From positions 186,001 through 250,000 of the forward strand of contig NZ_JAHVAA010000015.1 in NCBI RefSeq assembly GCF_019264485.1: a stretch of 64,000 bases of DNA, given 5' to 3'. A program made the translations under genes and the position numbers. This document shows, one piece after another, positions 16,169 through 25,224 of this stretch. The stretch is from Sediminibacterium sp. Lineage in GTDB: Bacteria; Bacteroidota; Bacteroidia; Chitinophagales; Chitinophagaceae. The stretch's first letter is position 1, and every line of letters starts with the position of its first letter. Under the pieces are notes generated by a model. It worked only from the letters and a program-made list of their open reading frames with translations. It searched no databases and was not told the DNA's origin.

Positions 16169-17623
16169 ATGTCGCCACTGCTTTTGTTTTCTTTTGTCAT
16201 CATTTACTTCCTGATTTTACTGGCTGTAGCCTGGTATACCGGCAGAAACAGTACAAATGACTCTTTCTTTATCGGTAACAGAAACAGTAACTGGATGCTG
16301 GTGGCATTTGGTATGATTGGTACTTCATTAAGTGGGGTAACATTTGTAAGTGTACCCGGTGCAGTGGCAAAAGAATCTTTTGCGTATATGCAGATAACAT
16401 TGGGGTACCTGATCGGTTATATGGTGATTGCTTTTGTATTACTGCCGCTTTATTACAAACTCAACCTTACTTCCATTTACAATTACCTTAGTTCGCGACT
16501 GGGTTTTGCATCTTATAAAACAGGTGCTTCATTTTTTATCCTGTCACGTACACTGGGCGCCACTGCCCGTTTGTATCTGGTAGTACGCATACTGCAGGAT
16601 GCCATCCTCGAAAGTTTTCATATTCCTTTCTGGGCTACAACACTCATCATTTTGCTGATGATCTTACTATATACCTATGAAGGTGGTGTAAAAACCATTG
16701 TATGGACCGATACTTTACAGACTTCCTGCATGCTGATTGGTCTGGTAATATGCGTAGTCTATATTTTGAGTCAGTTAGATATGGGTATTGGTCAAAGTCT
16801 TTCTGCCATGGGCGATAAAGGTTATTCAAAAATATTTTTCACTGAACCTGAAAGCCGTTTCTTTTTTCTGAAACAGATACTGGCAGGTGCTTTTGTAACC
16901 ATTACCATGACAGGCATGGACCAGGAAATGATGCAGAAAAATATTTCTGTTAAAACATTGAAAGACTCTCAGAAGAATGTGGTAACCCTTGGTTTTATTA
17001 TGCTGGCTGTAATAGGATTGTTCCTCTTCCTTGGTGGTTTATTACATCTTTATGCCGATGCACAGGGAATCGCGGCAACAGGTGATAAACTATTCCCCAC
17101 TATTGCATTACAACACATGCCAAGCATGGTATCGGTAATATTCATCATTGCTTTGATCTCTGCTCTCTTTCCCAGTGCAGATGGGGCCATTACGGCACTT
17201 ACTTCTTCATTCTGCATTGATATCATTGGCTTACAGCGACGTGATGACTGGACCGATGCACAAAAGAAAAAAATCAGACAGCGCGTACACCTGGTATTTG
17301 CATTTATCTTTCTCTTATTTGTGATGATATATAAATGGATCGACAGCAGCAGTATGATTGGTGTAATTCTGAAAGTAGCAGCTTATACCTATGGCCCATT
17401 ACTTGGCCTCTTTACATTTGGAATCCTGCTAAAACGTGCTGTAAATGATAAATTGGTACCTGTTATTTGTATAGCATCTCCATTGTTATGCCTGGTATTG
17501 GATAAATTTCAGAAACAGATTTTTGGTTCTTTTGAAATTGGACTGGAGCTGTTAATTATTAATGGTACAATTACTTTTCTGGGATTGTTGTTAATTTCTA
17601 AAAAAGCAGTTACAAGCAACTAA
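16169..17623 (+). CDS. Sodium:solute symporter (SSS family)
   Basis: A 484-residue inner-membrane transporter of the solute:sodium symporter family with about 13 membrane spans. Family hallmarks include FIGNRNSNWMLVAFGMIGTSLSG near residue 35-57 and GMDQEMMQKNISVKTLKDSQ near 250, where the conserved MTGMDQ signature sits. A Na+ site segment SALFPSADGAITALTS follows near 330. The substrate (sugar, sialate, vitamin, amino or carboxylic acid) cannot be inferred. It stands alone: divergent from the LOG gene and convergent with the lipoprotein gene at 17672. Confidence 0.9.
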   Translation: MSPLLLFSFVIIYFLILLAVAWYTGRNSTNDSFFIGNRNSNWMLVAFGMIGTSLSGVTFVSVPGAVAKESFAYMQITLGYLIGYMVIAFVLLPLYYKLNLTSIYNYLSSRLGFASYKTGASFFILSRTLGATARLYLVVRILQDAILESFHIPFWATTLIILLMILLYTYEGGVKTIVWTDTLQTSCMLIGLVICVVYILSQLDMGIGQSLSAMGDKGYSKIFFTEPESRFFFLKQILAGAFVTITMTGMDQEMMQKNISVKTLKDSQKNVVTLGFIMLAVIGLFLFLGGLLHLYADAQGIAATGDKLFPTIALQHMPSMVSVIFIIALISALFPSADGAITALTSSFCIDIIGLQRRDDWTDAQKKKIRQRVHLVFAFIFLLFVMIYKWIDSSSMIGVILKVAAYTYGPLLGLFTFGILLKRAVNDKLVPVICIASPLLCLVLDKFQKQIFGSFEIGLELLIINGTITFLGLLLISKKAVTSN

Positions 17624-17671
17624 AGTTAATACGCATCAGTAAGGATAGATAATCGGGATTGAAAATAATAA

Positions 17672-18310
17672 TTACCTGTGAGTGTATTCTTTCATTTTTT
17701 TAACCCTCATGGCCAGTACTGCAGAATCCCGGCCAACAGTATCTATCCTGCTTTTGTTTAACTGCAACAAGAAAAACTGGTCATGATTTTCAGGATAATC
17801 ATCTGGTTCTTCATCCAGACTATGATCATGGCTGTTATTTTGATGAATGAGAATATTCAACTTGCCTCCATTTGTAAATATCCACGATTCTTTTTCAAAT
17901 GAATCTCCTGCATCACCAAATGATTCAGCGAGTTCAATGTAGGAGGGGTTTATTTTTTTTGTTTGTTCATTATATATAAACAGTTTAATTGAAGACGGAT
18001 AATAAACAGAAGGGCTTCTTGTTATCAGCCCCCAGTAATTTTCTCCTACTTTTATCCGCTTGCTTGCAAAAAGACCTGGTGGATCATTAAAATGTGAGGC
18101 TGCGATTTCTTGGGGAAATACTAAAATCTGTAAGCTATCCAAGACTTTCCCATGATAGAAATAGTTTTCGTTAAAATCATCCTTTGCCGGAAATACAAAA
18201 ACAGTATCCGCTGCAATAGTTTCATAAGCAAGGAGCAAGTTATCCTCATTCGAACTTGTTCTATCTTTACAACCACATACAAGAAGCATTACTGCCAGTA
18301 ATTTCTTCAT
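17672..18310 (-). CDS. Hypothetical lipoprotein
   Basis: A 212-residue protein with a short lipoprotein signal (MKKLLAVMLLVCGCKDRTSS). The acylated cysteine is probably Cys14. The remainder is soluble and acidic, with a His/Asp/Glu-rich stretch (HDHSLDEEPDDYPENHDQ) near 166-183 that might bind metal. I recognise no family. It is flanked by the convergent symporter gene and a small acidic protein gene. Confidence 0.65.
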   Translation of the reverse strand: MKKLLAVMLLVCGCKDRTSSNEDNLLLAYETIAADTVFVFPAKDDFNENYFYHGKVLDSLQILVFPQEIAASHFNDPPGLFASKRIKVGENYWGLITRSPSVYYPSSIKLFIYNEQTKKINPSYIELAESFGDAGDSFEKESWIFTNGGKLNILIHQNNSHDHSLDEEPDDYPENHDQFFLLQLNKSRIDTVGRDSAVLAMRVKKMKEYTHR

Positions 18311-18418
18311 TTCGATTAAGTGAATAATACCATCACAATCTTCTCTTATAATTGTAATCTGGCATAGGATTTTTAAAATATTTCTTTGTCATATCTCCTG
18401 TTACAAGACTTAGTACGA

Positions 18419-18694
18419 CTACTCCTCCTTTCTCACCTCAGCCCATACAAATTCCTCAATCTCATCAAAAAGGCTCCGTGTTCTGGTTTTGCCTTTCGCT
18501 TGTTCTTCATACTTATTGGTAAGGGTAAGCGCAAGCTGGTACATTTCTTCCGTTGCCGTCTGGTCTGCCATTTCCGCAAAACTTTTGGGTTGCTCACTTG
18601 TTTCCAGTTCCCTGATATAACACAATACTTCCACCACTTCAAAATGTGTTTTTTGCCAGGAATCAAATCCATTGGGGAAATCAGGCATAGCCAT
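18419..18694 (-). CDS. Small acidic hypothetical protein
   Basis: A 91-residue, mostly helical acidic protein beginning MAMPDFPNGFDSWQKTHFEV. It has no signal or membrane span. A second open frame overlaps on the same strand (18433-18699), but this one has a protein-like composition with amphipathic helices (EVVEVLCYIRELE, EEMYQLALTLTNKYEEQA). The function is unknown. Confidence 0.6.
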   Translation of the reverse strand: MAMPDFPNGFDSWQKTHFEVVEVLCYIRELETSEQPKSFAEMADQTATEEMYQLALTLTNKYEEQAKGKTRTRSLFDEIEEFVWAEVRKEE

Positions 18695-18875
18695 AGCAAA
18701 TCATTTTTGTGAGTAATCTTATCTCTTTAAAAATACTCATTTTTCATCTCAAAAAGTCACTGCCCCATCAATATCAAAATCTTAGCAATGTCTTAACCAT
18801 CACATCCATAAATTTTATAACCTCCGAAATAGCTATTGCACTATTAATTATCTGTAAGCAAGTCTCCCCAACTAA

Positions 18876-18922
18876 TTTTGACTTTTGAATTTTGAATTTT
18901 GCCCGAAGAACTCCTTTGGAGA
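18876..18922. repeat. TTTTGAA heptads joined to the GCCCGAAG...GGAGA core
   Basis: TTTTGAC, TTTTGAA, TTTTGAA, TTTTG (18876-18901) run directly into GCCCGAAGAACTCCTTTGGA (18901-18920) followed by GA. The latter is one of four related hairpin-prone cores in the window (also 39547, 58944, 63856). No inverted arm follows here. Confidence 0.55.
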
Positions 18923-18955
18923 ATTATGTATTCCCCAATCCACCCCTCAGTTTCG

Positions 18956-18967
18956 TATCTTCGCCCT
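18956..18967 (+). promoter_or_regulatory. TATCTTCG element 4 nt before the O-methyltransferase ATG
   Basis: TATCTTCG (18956-18963) followed by CCCT and then ATG at 18968. Same arrangement as at trpS and 25213. No good TTTG at -33. Confidence 0.45.
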
Positions 18968-19621
18968 ATGACCCCCCCCCCGATTCTTTCCCCAAAAGCT
19001 GAAGCCTATGCCATGGCATTTACATCATCTGAAGATGCTCTTTTGGAGGAAATTGCCGGTTATACCGCCCAAGAACACCCTCAGGCACATATGCTGAGTG
19101 GACAGGTCCAGGGAAAATTTTTATCCTTCCTGAGCACTATTCAGCGTCCAAAATACGTTTTAGAGATAGGTACTTTTACCGGGTACAGCGCCCTTTGTCT
19201 GGCTGAAGGTCTTCAACCAGACGGAGAGCTCCATACCATTGAATGTCGCGAGGAAGATGCCAGCACAGCCAGGAACTATTTTAGCAAAAGCAAAAGAAAT
19301 CATCAGATACATTTGCACGTAGGCAATGCCGCAGAGATTATACCAGCATTGGAATATCAATGGGATCTGGTTTTTATAGATGCGGATAAAACCGGCTATA
19401 TCGGTTATTATGAGCAACTGGTACCACGTCTTAATAAGGATGGACTGATTATTGCAGATAATGTGTTGTTTCATGGACAGGTATTGGAAGACCCGATCAG
19501 CGGAAAAAATGGGAAAGCCATCCATGCATTCAATGAACATGTGCAGCAGGATGAAAGAACGGAACAGGTATTATTAACCATCAGGGATGGGCTCTTACTG
19601 ATTAAAAAGAAAGAAGCATGA
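18968..19621 (+). CDS. Class I SAM-dependent O-methyltransferase
   Basis: A 217-residue methyltransferase of the catechol/caffeoyl-CoA O-methyltransferase type (Methyltransf_3). SAM-binding motif I is VLEIGTFTGYSALCLAEGL. The acidic residue ending strand 2 is in HTIECREED. The metal/catalytic region WDLVFIDADKTGY is followed by GLIIADNVLFHGQV; the DADK and ADN residues fit the divalent-metal site. Codons 2-5 contain a run of nine C, a possible slippage site. The frame is open to 18899, but upstream sequence is repeat-derived. It overlaps the glucosaminidase gene by ATGA. Confidence 0.9.
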   Translation: MTPPPILSPKAEAYAMAFTSSEDALLEEIAGYTAQEHPQAHMLSGQVQGKFLSFLSTIQRPKYVLEIGTFTGYSALCLAEGLQPDGELHTIECREEDASTARNYFSKSKRNHQIHLHVGNAAEIIPALEYQWDLVFIDADKTGYIGYYEQLVPRLNKDGLIIADNVLFHGQVLEDPISGKNGKAIHAFNEHVQQDERTEQVLLTIRDGLLLIKKKEA

Positions 19622-20826
19622 AAAAATGGATCTTATTACTGACAGTTTATTGTTGTGCCTGTACAATCGGCAGGGCGCAGACGCTTTCAGTGAAAGAAAA
19701 AACAGAAGCCTATATCAATAGTTATAAAGAACTGGCTATCGAAGAAATGCTGCGTACAGGTGTACCCGCATCTATTAAACTGGCGCAGGGTATTTTAGAA
19801 TCGCAGTTCGGAGAGAGTCCGCTGGCCAAAAATGCCAATAATCATTTTGGTATTAAATGTAAAACTGAATGGACAGGTGAAAAAACCTATCATGACGATG
19901 ATGCCAAAGGAGAATGCTTTCGTGTATACCCTACTGCTGAACAATCGTACCGCGACCATTCTGATTTTTTGAAAAACAGACCACATTATTCTTTTCTTTT
20001 TAAACTGGAACCTACTGATATTACCGGTTGGGCCTATGGACTTAAACGTGCAGGTTATGCCACCAGCTCTACCTATCCTGAAAAATTACTGAAGGTTATT
20101 GAAGATTATAAACTGCACCAGTATACCATGCTGGCCATTGCTATTAAAGACAATAGAAATGCTCCTGTAGTGGCGCCCGCTCAGCAGGTTACAGCTACTA
20201 TAGACATTTCAAAAACACCTGTTCACTGGGCAAAAGAGGAACAGGATAAAACAAAAGAAGACAAGACTCCAGAAATTGACAAGAACAAAGAAAATAAGGT
20301 ACAGGAGAACAAGATAAAAGAAGAAGTAAAAACTGCTCCGGTTCAGGCTTCTGCAGAAGATATTGCCGATAAAACTGAAGACACTATAGTTCCTGAAAAG
20401 AAAGTAGAACCTGCTGTAGAGAAAAAAACCGCTCCCTATCCCGATGGTGTATTTACCATTAACCACACAAAAGCCATTTATGCCAAAGAAGGTACATCTC
20501 TCCTCGCATTGGCACACCGGTACGATATCAGCCTGAGTAAATTATTTGATTTCAATGAGTTGCCGGAAACCGATATACTGGAAACAGACCAGTTATTATT
20601 TATCGAGAAAAAACAAAAAAGAGGTGCATCCGATCTGCATGAAGTGGTAACTGGTGAAACCATACATGCAATTGGTCAGAAAGAAGGTATTCGTCTCGAA
20701 AGCCTGCTCGAATACAATAAGCTTAAAAAAGACAGCCAGCTTTCAGCAGGTCAAAAACTATATCTCCGTTCTCCGGCTGAAATTAAAAGTGCCGCTGCAA
20801 AAGCAAAACCCAAAAACACAAAATAA
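19618..20826 (+). CDS. Glucosaminidase with two LysM domains
   Basis: A 402-residue exported peptidoglycan hydrolase with a signal peptide (MKKWILLLTVYCCACTIGRA). A glucosaminidase/FlgJ-type domain spans about 25-170, with ASIKLAQGILESQFGESPLA containing the likely catalytic Glu, and NNHFGIKC. A charged linker (about 205-275) rich in Lys, Glu and Pro follows. Two LysM-like repeats are near 280-330 (AIYAKEGTSLLALAHRYDIS) and 340-388 (HEVVTGETIHAIGQKEGI). It would cut glycan strands while LysM anchors it to the wall. Coupled to the O-methyltransferase by ATGA and followed 6 bp later by hpt. Confidence 0.88.
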   Translation: MKKWILLLTVYCCACTIGRAQTLSVKEKTEAYINSYKELAIEEMLRTGVPASIKLAQGILESQFGESPLAKNANNHFGIKCKTEWTGEKTYHDDDAKGECFRVYPTAEQSYRDHSDFLKNRPHYSFLFKLEPTDITGWAYGLKRAGYATSSTYPEKLLKVIEDYKLHQYTMLAIAIKDNRNAPVVAPAQQVTATIDISKTPVHWAKEEQDKTKEDKTPEIDKNKENKVQENKIKEEVKTAPVQASAEDIADKTEDTIVPEKKVEPAVEKKTAPYPDGVFTINHTKAIYAKEGTSLLALAHRYDISLSKLFDFNELPETDILETDQLLFIEKKQKRGASDLHEVVTGETIHAIGQKEGIRLESLLEYNKLKKDSQLSAGQKLYLRSPAEIKSAAAKAKPKNTK

Positions 20827-20832
20827 TTCAAG

Positions 20833-21375
20833 ATGAATGTGATCACTGTTCACGATAAAGATTTTGTTCCCTATTTACCCGAAGACCTGATTCGTGAAAA
20901 AGTTAAAGAACTGGCGAAACAGCTCGATACAGATTATGCGGGCAAAAAACCATTATTCATCGCTATCCTGAACGGTTCTTTCATGTTTGCAGCTGATCTG
21001 TTCAAAGAATTATCCATTGAAGCAGAAATTTGTTTTATCAAATTGGCTTCTTACAAAGGAACCAAGTCTACCGGTCAGGTGATTACCGCTATCGGACTTG
21101 ACACAGAGATCAATAATCGTCATGTGGTTATACTGGAAGATATTATTGATACCGGTAAAACCATGAGCGAATTTTTACCACAACTTTTCAATCAACAGCC
21201 CTTATCACTTAAAGTAGCCGTGCTTTTACACAAGCCCGATGCCATGAAATACCCTATACAGATGGATTACTGCTGTTTTACCATCCCCAACCGTTTTGTA
21301 CTGGGTTATGGGCTTGATTACGATGGATTGGGCAGAAATATCAAAGAAATCTACCAGCTTAAAACCGAAGCATAA
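20833..21375 (+). CDS. hpt: Hypoxanthine phosphoribosyltransferase
   Basis: A 180-residue type I PRTase that converts hypoxanthine or guanine plus PRPP to IMP or GMP in purine salvage. The PRPP loop EDIIDTGKTM begins at residue 102. The N-terminal FIAILNGSFMFAADL matches the PPi loop, and RFVLGYGLDYDGLGRNI near the C-terminus is the hood/metal motif of HPRTs. It lies 6 bp after the glucosaminidase gene and is likely co-transcribed with it. Confidence 0.95.
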   Translation: MNVITVHDKDFVPYLPEDLIREKVKELAKQLDTDYAGKKPLFIAILNGSFMFAADLFKELSIEAEICFIKLASYKGTKSTGQVITAIGLDTEINNRHVVILEDIIDTGKTMSEFLPQLFNQQPLSLKVAVLLHKPDAMKYPIQMDYCCFTIPNRFVLGYGLDYDGLGRNIKEIYQLKTEA

Positions 21376-21450
21376 CAAGGCTTTAACAGCAACATCCATA
21401 CCTGGGTATCTTGATTTAGCGTTATATTGTAATTGAAACCCCTTCGCCAA

Positions 21451-23211
21451 ATGAATAAACGCATTTGGATATTACTGTGCTGTCTTGCCTGTTGTCTTTT
21501 CTCCACTGCGCAATATTATATTCGTGGTGAGGTAAGAAACGAACATGGGGTATTACTCGAAGGTGTTAAAATAAAGCTCAAATCAAAACCACGACAATTG
21601 TTTTCAAGTGGTAGTTCCGGAGCATTCGGCATTTCAGTAACACAAATCAAAGACTCCTTATCACTTCATTTAGAAGGTTATGAAAAACTTTCTGTACTGG
21701 CTGACAGCAGACAGTTTCAACGGCTTCAGCTAAAAACATTACCAGGCACTTTAAAATTATACAGGAATAACAGGGCTTCTATTGTTTCCAACGCTAACAC
21801 CAATGCTTACCTTCCATATGCAAAACAGGGAGAAAGTTACAGTGGCCTGATTGAAAATGATTTTATCAAAGCAGCCGCATTCCCCGAAACAGGCTTTTCA
21901 CTCAATATTGATAATGCTGCTTACAGTAATATCAGGCGTTTTATTTCGAACCAGATGTTTGTACCGGCAGATGCTGTTCGTATTGAAGAGATGCTGAATT
22001 ATTTCAGCCTTCCGATTATTGAAAACCTATCCCAAAAAAACATAGACCAGTTCAATTTTAATTTTAAACACACAGGTTGTCCATGGAACCAGACTAATCA
22101 GTTATTGTTTCTTCAGATAGAAGCACCCACCATACCATTGGAAAATGTACCTCCATCGAATCTGGTATTCCTGATCGATATATCGGGATCAATGGACAAA
22201 CCCAATCGTTTACCTCTATTACAATCTGCTTTCAAATTATTGGTGAATAACCTGCGCGATTGCGACACTATTACTATTGCCACTTATGGAGGCGGTGTGG
22301 GTATTGTACTTCCGCCAACCAGTGGAGCCTTTAAGCAAACCATTAAAAACGCAATAGATTCATTATCTGCTGGTGGAGACACACCCGGATCTGGCGCTAT
22401 TGAACTGGCCTACCAGTTGGCCAAAGACAATTTTATACCCCAAGGCAATAACCGTGTAATACTTGCTACTGATGGAGATTTTAACGTGGGACAGTCCTCC
22501 GAAAAGGAATTGGAAGAATTGATAGTACGCTATCAGCAAACAGGTATTTACCTTACCTGTCTGGGTGTTGGCATGGGTAATTATAAAGACAGTAAACTGG
22601 AATCATTATCGAAAAAAGGAAATGGCAATTTCGCCTATATAGACCAGGCAAGGGAAGCTGAAAAAGTTTTAGTAAAGGAATTCACCAAAACCATTTTTGC
22701 GGTTGCCGATGATGCCGCCATCACAGTTCGTTTTAACCCTGCTACTGTAGCAGATTACAGGTTGATTGGTTTTGACAATAAAAAAACTGCCCTGGAAGAC
22801 AGCAGCAGCGTATTGGAAGGTGGTGAAATCGGTAGTGGCCATAGCATCATGGCCATTTTTGAAATAACACCTGCCAAAGACAGTGCCGCATCCGTTCAAC
22901 AATTGCTGGCTGCTATACAGCTCAGTTATAAAAAGCCTGGTACCAATAATATTGTTCAGCAGTTTTTTTCAGCTAATTATCAGGGAGTAAGTATTCAGCA
23001 GACAGATAGTATGTATCGTTTTGCGGCAGCAGTTGCCATGTTTGGCTCCGTATTACGAAACTCGAAATACACAAAAGATTATCAGTTAGAAGATGTGCTA
23101 ACACTTGCAAAATCAGGTATCCGCCGGAACGATCTTCTCCAAAATGAATTTGGCAGATTAATAGAGCAGGCCATCCTGCTCTATCATCCGCCAAAGAAAA
23201 AAAGAAAATAA
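21451..23211 (+). CDS. vWA domain protein with carboxypeptidase-regulatory-like N-terminus (YfbK/DUF3520 type)
   Basis: A 586-residue exported protein. The signal peptide begins MNKRIWILLCCLACCLFSTA. A CarboxypepD-reg-like beta-sandwich (IRGEVRNEHGVLLEGVKIKL) follows at about 25-95. A vWF-A-associated N-terminal segment (SLNIDNAAYSNIRRFI) is near 150, and a vWA domain has the MIDAS DISGS at 243-247 and ATDGDFNVG near 340. The C-terminal part fits DUF3520. The MIDAS should bind Mg2+ for protein-protein adhesion in the envelope. The frame begins six codons upstream (21433); the ATG at 21451 gives a cleaner signal peptide. Convergent with dnaJ, 7 bp apart. Confidence 0.87.
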   Translation: MNKRIWILLCCLACCLFSTAQYYIRGEVRNEHGVLLEGVKIKLKSKPRQLFSSGSSGAFGISVTQIKDSLSLHLEGYEKLSVLADSRQFQRLQLKTLPGTLKLYRNNRASIVSNANTNAYLPYAKQGESYSGLIENDFIKAAAFPETGFSLNIDNAAYSNIRRFISNQMFVPADAVRIEEMLNYFSLPIIENLSQKNIDQFNFNFKHTGCPWNQTNQLLFLQIEAPTIPLENVPPSNLVFLIDISGSMDKPNRLPLLQSAFKLLVNNLRDCDTITIATYGGGVGIVLPPTSGAFKQTIKNAIDSLSAGGDTPGSGAIELAYQLAKDNFIPQGNNRVILATDGDFNVGQSSEKELEELIVRYQQTGIYLTCLGVGMGNYKDSKLESLSKKGNGNFAYIDQAREAEKVLVKEFTKTIFAVADDAAITVRFNPATVADYRLIGFDNKKTALEDSSSVLEGGEIGSGHSIMAIFEITPAKDSAASVQQLLAAIQLSYKKPGTNNIVQQFFSANYQGVSIQQTDSMYRFAAAVAMFGSVLRNSKYTKDYQLEDVLTLAKSGIRRNDLLQNEFGRLIEQAILLYHPPKKKRK

Positions 23212-23218
23212 GTTGGTA

Positions 23219-24382
23219 TTAACTGAAAGCTTCCTTCACCCTTTCAAAGAAACTTTTATCGCTCTTATTGGGATTGGGTTTGAAATTAGGACTCTCACTT
23301 AATTTTTCCAGTATACGCTTTTCTTCATCGCTTACCTGCTGGGGTGTCCATACATTTACATAAATCAATTGATCGCCTTTATTGTAACCCTGTACTTCCG
23401 GGAAACCCTTCCCTTTCAGTCTGAATATTTTTCCACTCTGTGTACCGGGAGGTATTTTAATTTTTGCCCTGCCATCAATAGTAGGCACTTCTACCTGTGT
23501 ACCAAAAACGGCATCAGAGAATGATAAATAAAGATCGTATGCCACATTCAATCCATCGCGTTGTAATTCAGGATGTGCTTCTTCTTCAATCTGAATAATA
23601 AGATCACCTGCAAACCCACCACGTTCTCCTGCATTCCCTTTACCATTCATGCTCAGTTGCATGCCTTCCTGCACTCCTGCCGGGATATCTATACTGATGG
23701 TTTCTTCTCCATATACCCTTCCCTCTCCCTTACAACTACCACATTTCGCTGTTACAGTAGAGCCCTCTCCATTACAGGTTGGACAGGTGCTTACTGTTTG
23801 CATTTGTCCGAGGAAAGTATTGGTTACCCTTCTTACCTGACCAGAGCCGCCGCAGGTTCCACAATTCTGTACACTGTTTTTATCTTTCGCACCATTGCCG
23901 TTACAGGTATTACATAAAACATGTTTCTTCACTTTCACATTCTTCGTAACCCCTTTTGCAATCTCTTCAAAATTCAGTTTGAGTTTAATACGAAGATTAC
24001 TACCTCTTTGTCCGCGAGCCCTGCCTCCACCACCACTGCTTCTTCTGCTTCCGCCACCAAAGAATCCGCCAAACATATCGTCACCAAAAATATCTCCAAA
24101 CTGACTGAAGATATCATCCATATTACTGTATCCTCCTCCGCCGCCACTTGTACCCGGACCAAACGCAGCATGGCCATAACGGTCGTATTTGGCTTTTTTA
24201 TCCGCGTCACTGAGAATTTCATATGCTTCAGCAGCTTCTTTAAACTTTTCCTCGGCCTCTTTATCACCTGGGTTACGGTCGGGGTGGTATTGCATAGCCA
24301 CTTTCCGATAAGCTTTTTTAATCTCATCGGCAGAAGCTGATTTACTCACACCCAATATTTCGTAGAAATCTCTTTTAGCCAT
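23219..24382 (-). CDS. dnaJ: Chaperone protein DnaJ
   Basis: A 387-residue type I J-protein that delivers substrates to DnaK and stimulates its ATPase. The J domain has HPD at residues 33-35. A Gly/Phe/Ser-rich linker (about 75-130) is followed by four zinc-finger repeats ([32 protein letters not shown]) and two C-terminal substrate-binding domains. It follows grpE with an 87-bp gap that holds a 26-bp stem, unusual within a chaperone operon. No CIRCE element was seen. Confidence 0.98.
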   Translation of the reverse strand: MAKRDFYEILGVSKSASADEIKKAYRKVAMQYHPDRNPGDKEAEEKFKEAAEAYEILSDADKKAKYDRYGHAAFGPGTSGGGGGYSNMDDIFSQFGDIFGDDMFGGFFGGGSRRSSGGGGRARGQRGSNLRIKLKLNFEEIAKGVTKNVKVKKHVLCNTCNGNGAKDKNSVQNCGTCGGSGQVRRVTNTFLGQMQTVSTCPTCNGEGSTVTAKCGSCKGEGRVYGEETISIDIPAGVQEGMQLSMNGKGNAGERGGFAGDLIIQIEEEAHPELQRDGLNVAYDLYLSFSDAVFGTQVEVPTIDGRAKIKIPPGTQSGKIFRLKGKGFPEVQGYNKGDQLIYVNVWTPQQVSDEEKRILEKLSESPNFKPNPNKSDKSFFERVKEAFS

Positions 24383-24397
24383 TGTGTTTTATTTGTT

Positions 24398-24456
24398 GAT
24401 GTCGGATGTCAGATGTCTGATTTATTTTTCAAATCAGACATCTGATATCCGACATC
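24398..24456. repeat. 26-bp heptad hairpin between grpE and dnaJ
   Basis: GATGTCG, GATGTCA, GATGTCT, GATTT (24398-24423) pair with 24431-24456 across a 7-nt loop. All positions pair, allowing one G-U. A further partial word follows to 24465. It separates two genes of one apparent operon, so it may act on transcript stability or stoichiometry rather than as an operon-end terminator. Confidence 0.85.
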
Positions 24457-24469
24457 TGACATCTCCAAA

Positions 24470-25039
24470 TTATTTCCCTACCACCACTTTCGCGAAGCGA
24501 ATGATTTTATCATTTAAAAAATATCCTTTCATTACTTCATCCAATACCTTTCCTTTCAGGTCTTCGGTTGGGGCAGGAATTTCCGTAATGGCTTCATGTT
24601 TCTCCACGTCGAAATCTGCATGAATACTTTCCATGGCTTTTACCCCTTTGGATTGCAGATTGGAACGAAGTTTATTGAAAACGAGTTGAATACCTTCCCG
24701 CTGAACGGTAATATCATCACTGCTTTGTAATTGCTTCTCTGCACGATCGCAGTCATCCAACACATCAAGCAGAGAAACGATTACGTCTTTACCCGCAGTC
24801 TGTATCAGTTCAATACGTTCTTTAGCTGTTCGGCGTCTGAAATTGTCGAATTCGGCCATGAGGCGCAGGTATTTATCTTTTTGCTCCTGTAATTCGGCCT
24901 GTAATTTATCCAGCTGGCTGTCATCCGTCACAGGTTCATTCAGGTGTGAGGTACCTGCGGCATTTTCATCTGTATTGATATCAATACCCTGATTCAGCTC
25001 TTCATTTACGTTTGAGGTAGTTGTTGCCTGTTCTTCCAT
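24470..25039 (-). CDS. grpE: Nucleotide exchange factor GrpE
   Basis: A 189-residue DnaK co-chaperone that releases ADP. The acidic, low-complexity N-terminus (about 1-40) is followed by a long coiled coil (LQAELQEQKDKYLRLMAEFDNFRRRTAKERIE). The C-terminal beta domain carries VEKHEAITEIPAP and ends GYFLNDKIIRFAKVVVGK, all typical. It is the first gene of a grpE-dnaJ unit on the minus strand and is divergent from the RlmI-like gene. Confidence 0.96.
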   Translation of the reverse strand: MEEQATTTSNVNEELNQGIDINTDENAAGTSHLNEPVTDDSQLDKLQAELQEQKDKYLRLMAEFDNFRRRTAKERIELIQTAGKDVIVSLLDVLDDCDRAEKQLQSSDDITVQREGIQLVFNKLRSNLQSKGVKAMESIHADFDVEKHEAITEIPAPTEDLKGKVLDEVMKGYFLNDKIIRFAKVVVGK

Positions 25040-25212
25040 GGTTATTTTACTTAATACTTATTGTGGCATTACCTGTCAAAAATTTTGCCGATGCAAAGAA
25101 ACGGGAAAAAATGGCAGTTTGTAGGGCTAAAAAGCGGGTCTTGTCAGTTGAAATACAGCTATTTCCCGATTTACAGGTCGCTTTAACAGCATGGGCTCTG
25201 GGGGCTATGGAT

Positions 25213-25224
25213 TATCTTCGCGCC
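25213..25224 (+). promoter_or_regulatory. TATCTTCG element 4 nt before the RlmI-like ATG
   Basis: TATCTTCG (25213-25220), then CGCC, then ATG at 25225. It is the third instance of the same spacing; see 2421 and 18956. Confidence 0.45.

Noticed and set aside
18433-18699. Alternative frame overlapping the small acidic protein
   Set aside because: Its product is rich in Trp, Arg and Lys in an implausible mix, whereas the frame at 18419-18694 is protein-like.
23573-24340. Several plus-strand frames antisense to dnaJ
   Set aside because: They are shadows of the strongly biased dnaJ coding sequence, with low-complexity products.
24950-25224. Search for CIRCE or a sigma-32-like promoter before grpE
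   Set aside because: No inverted CIRCE sequence and no convincing heat-shock promoter could be recognised.
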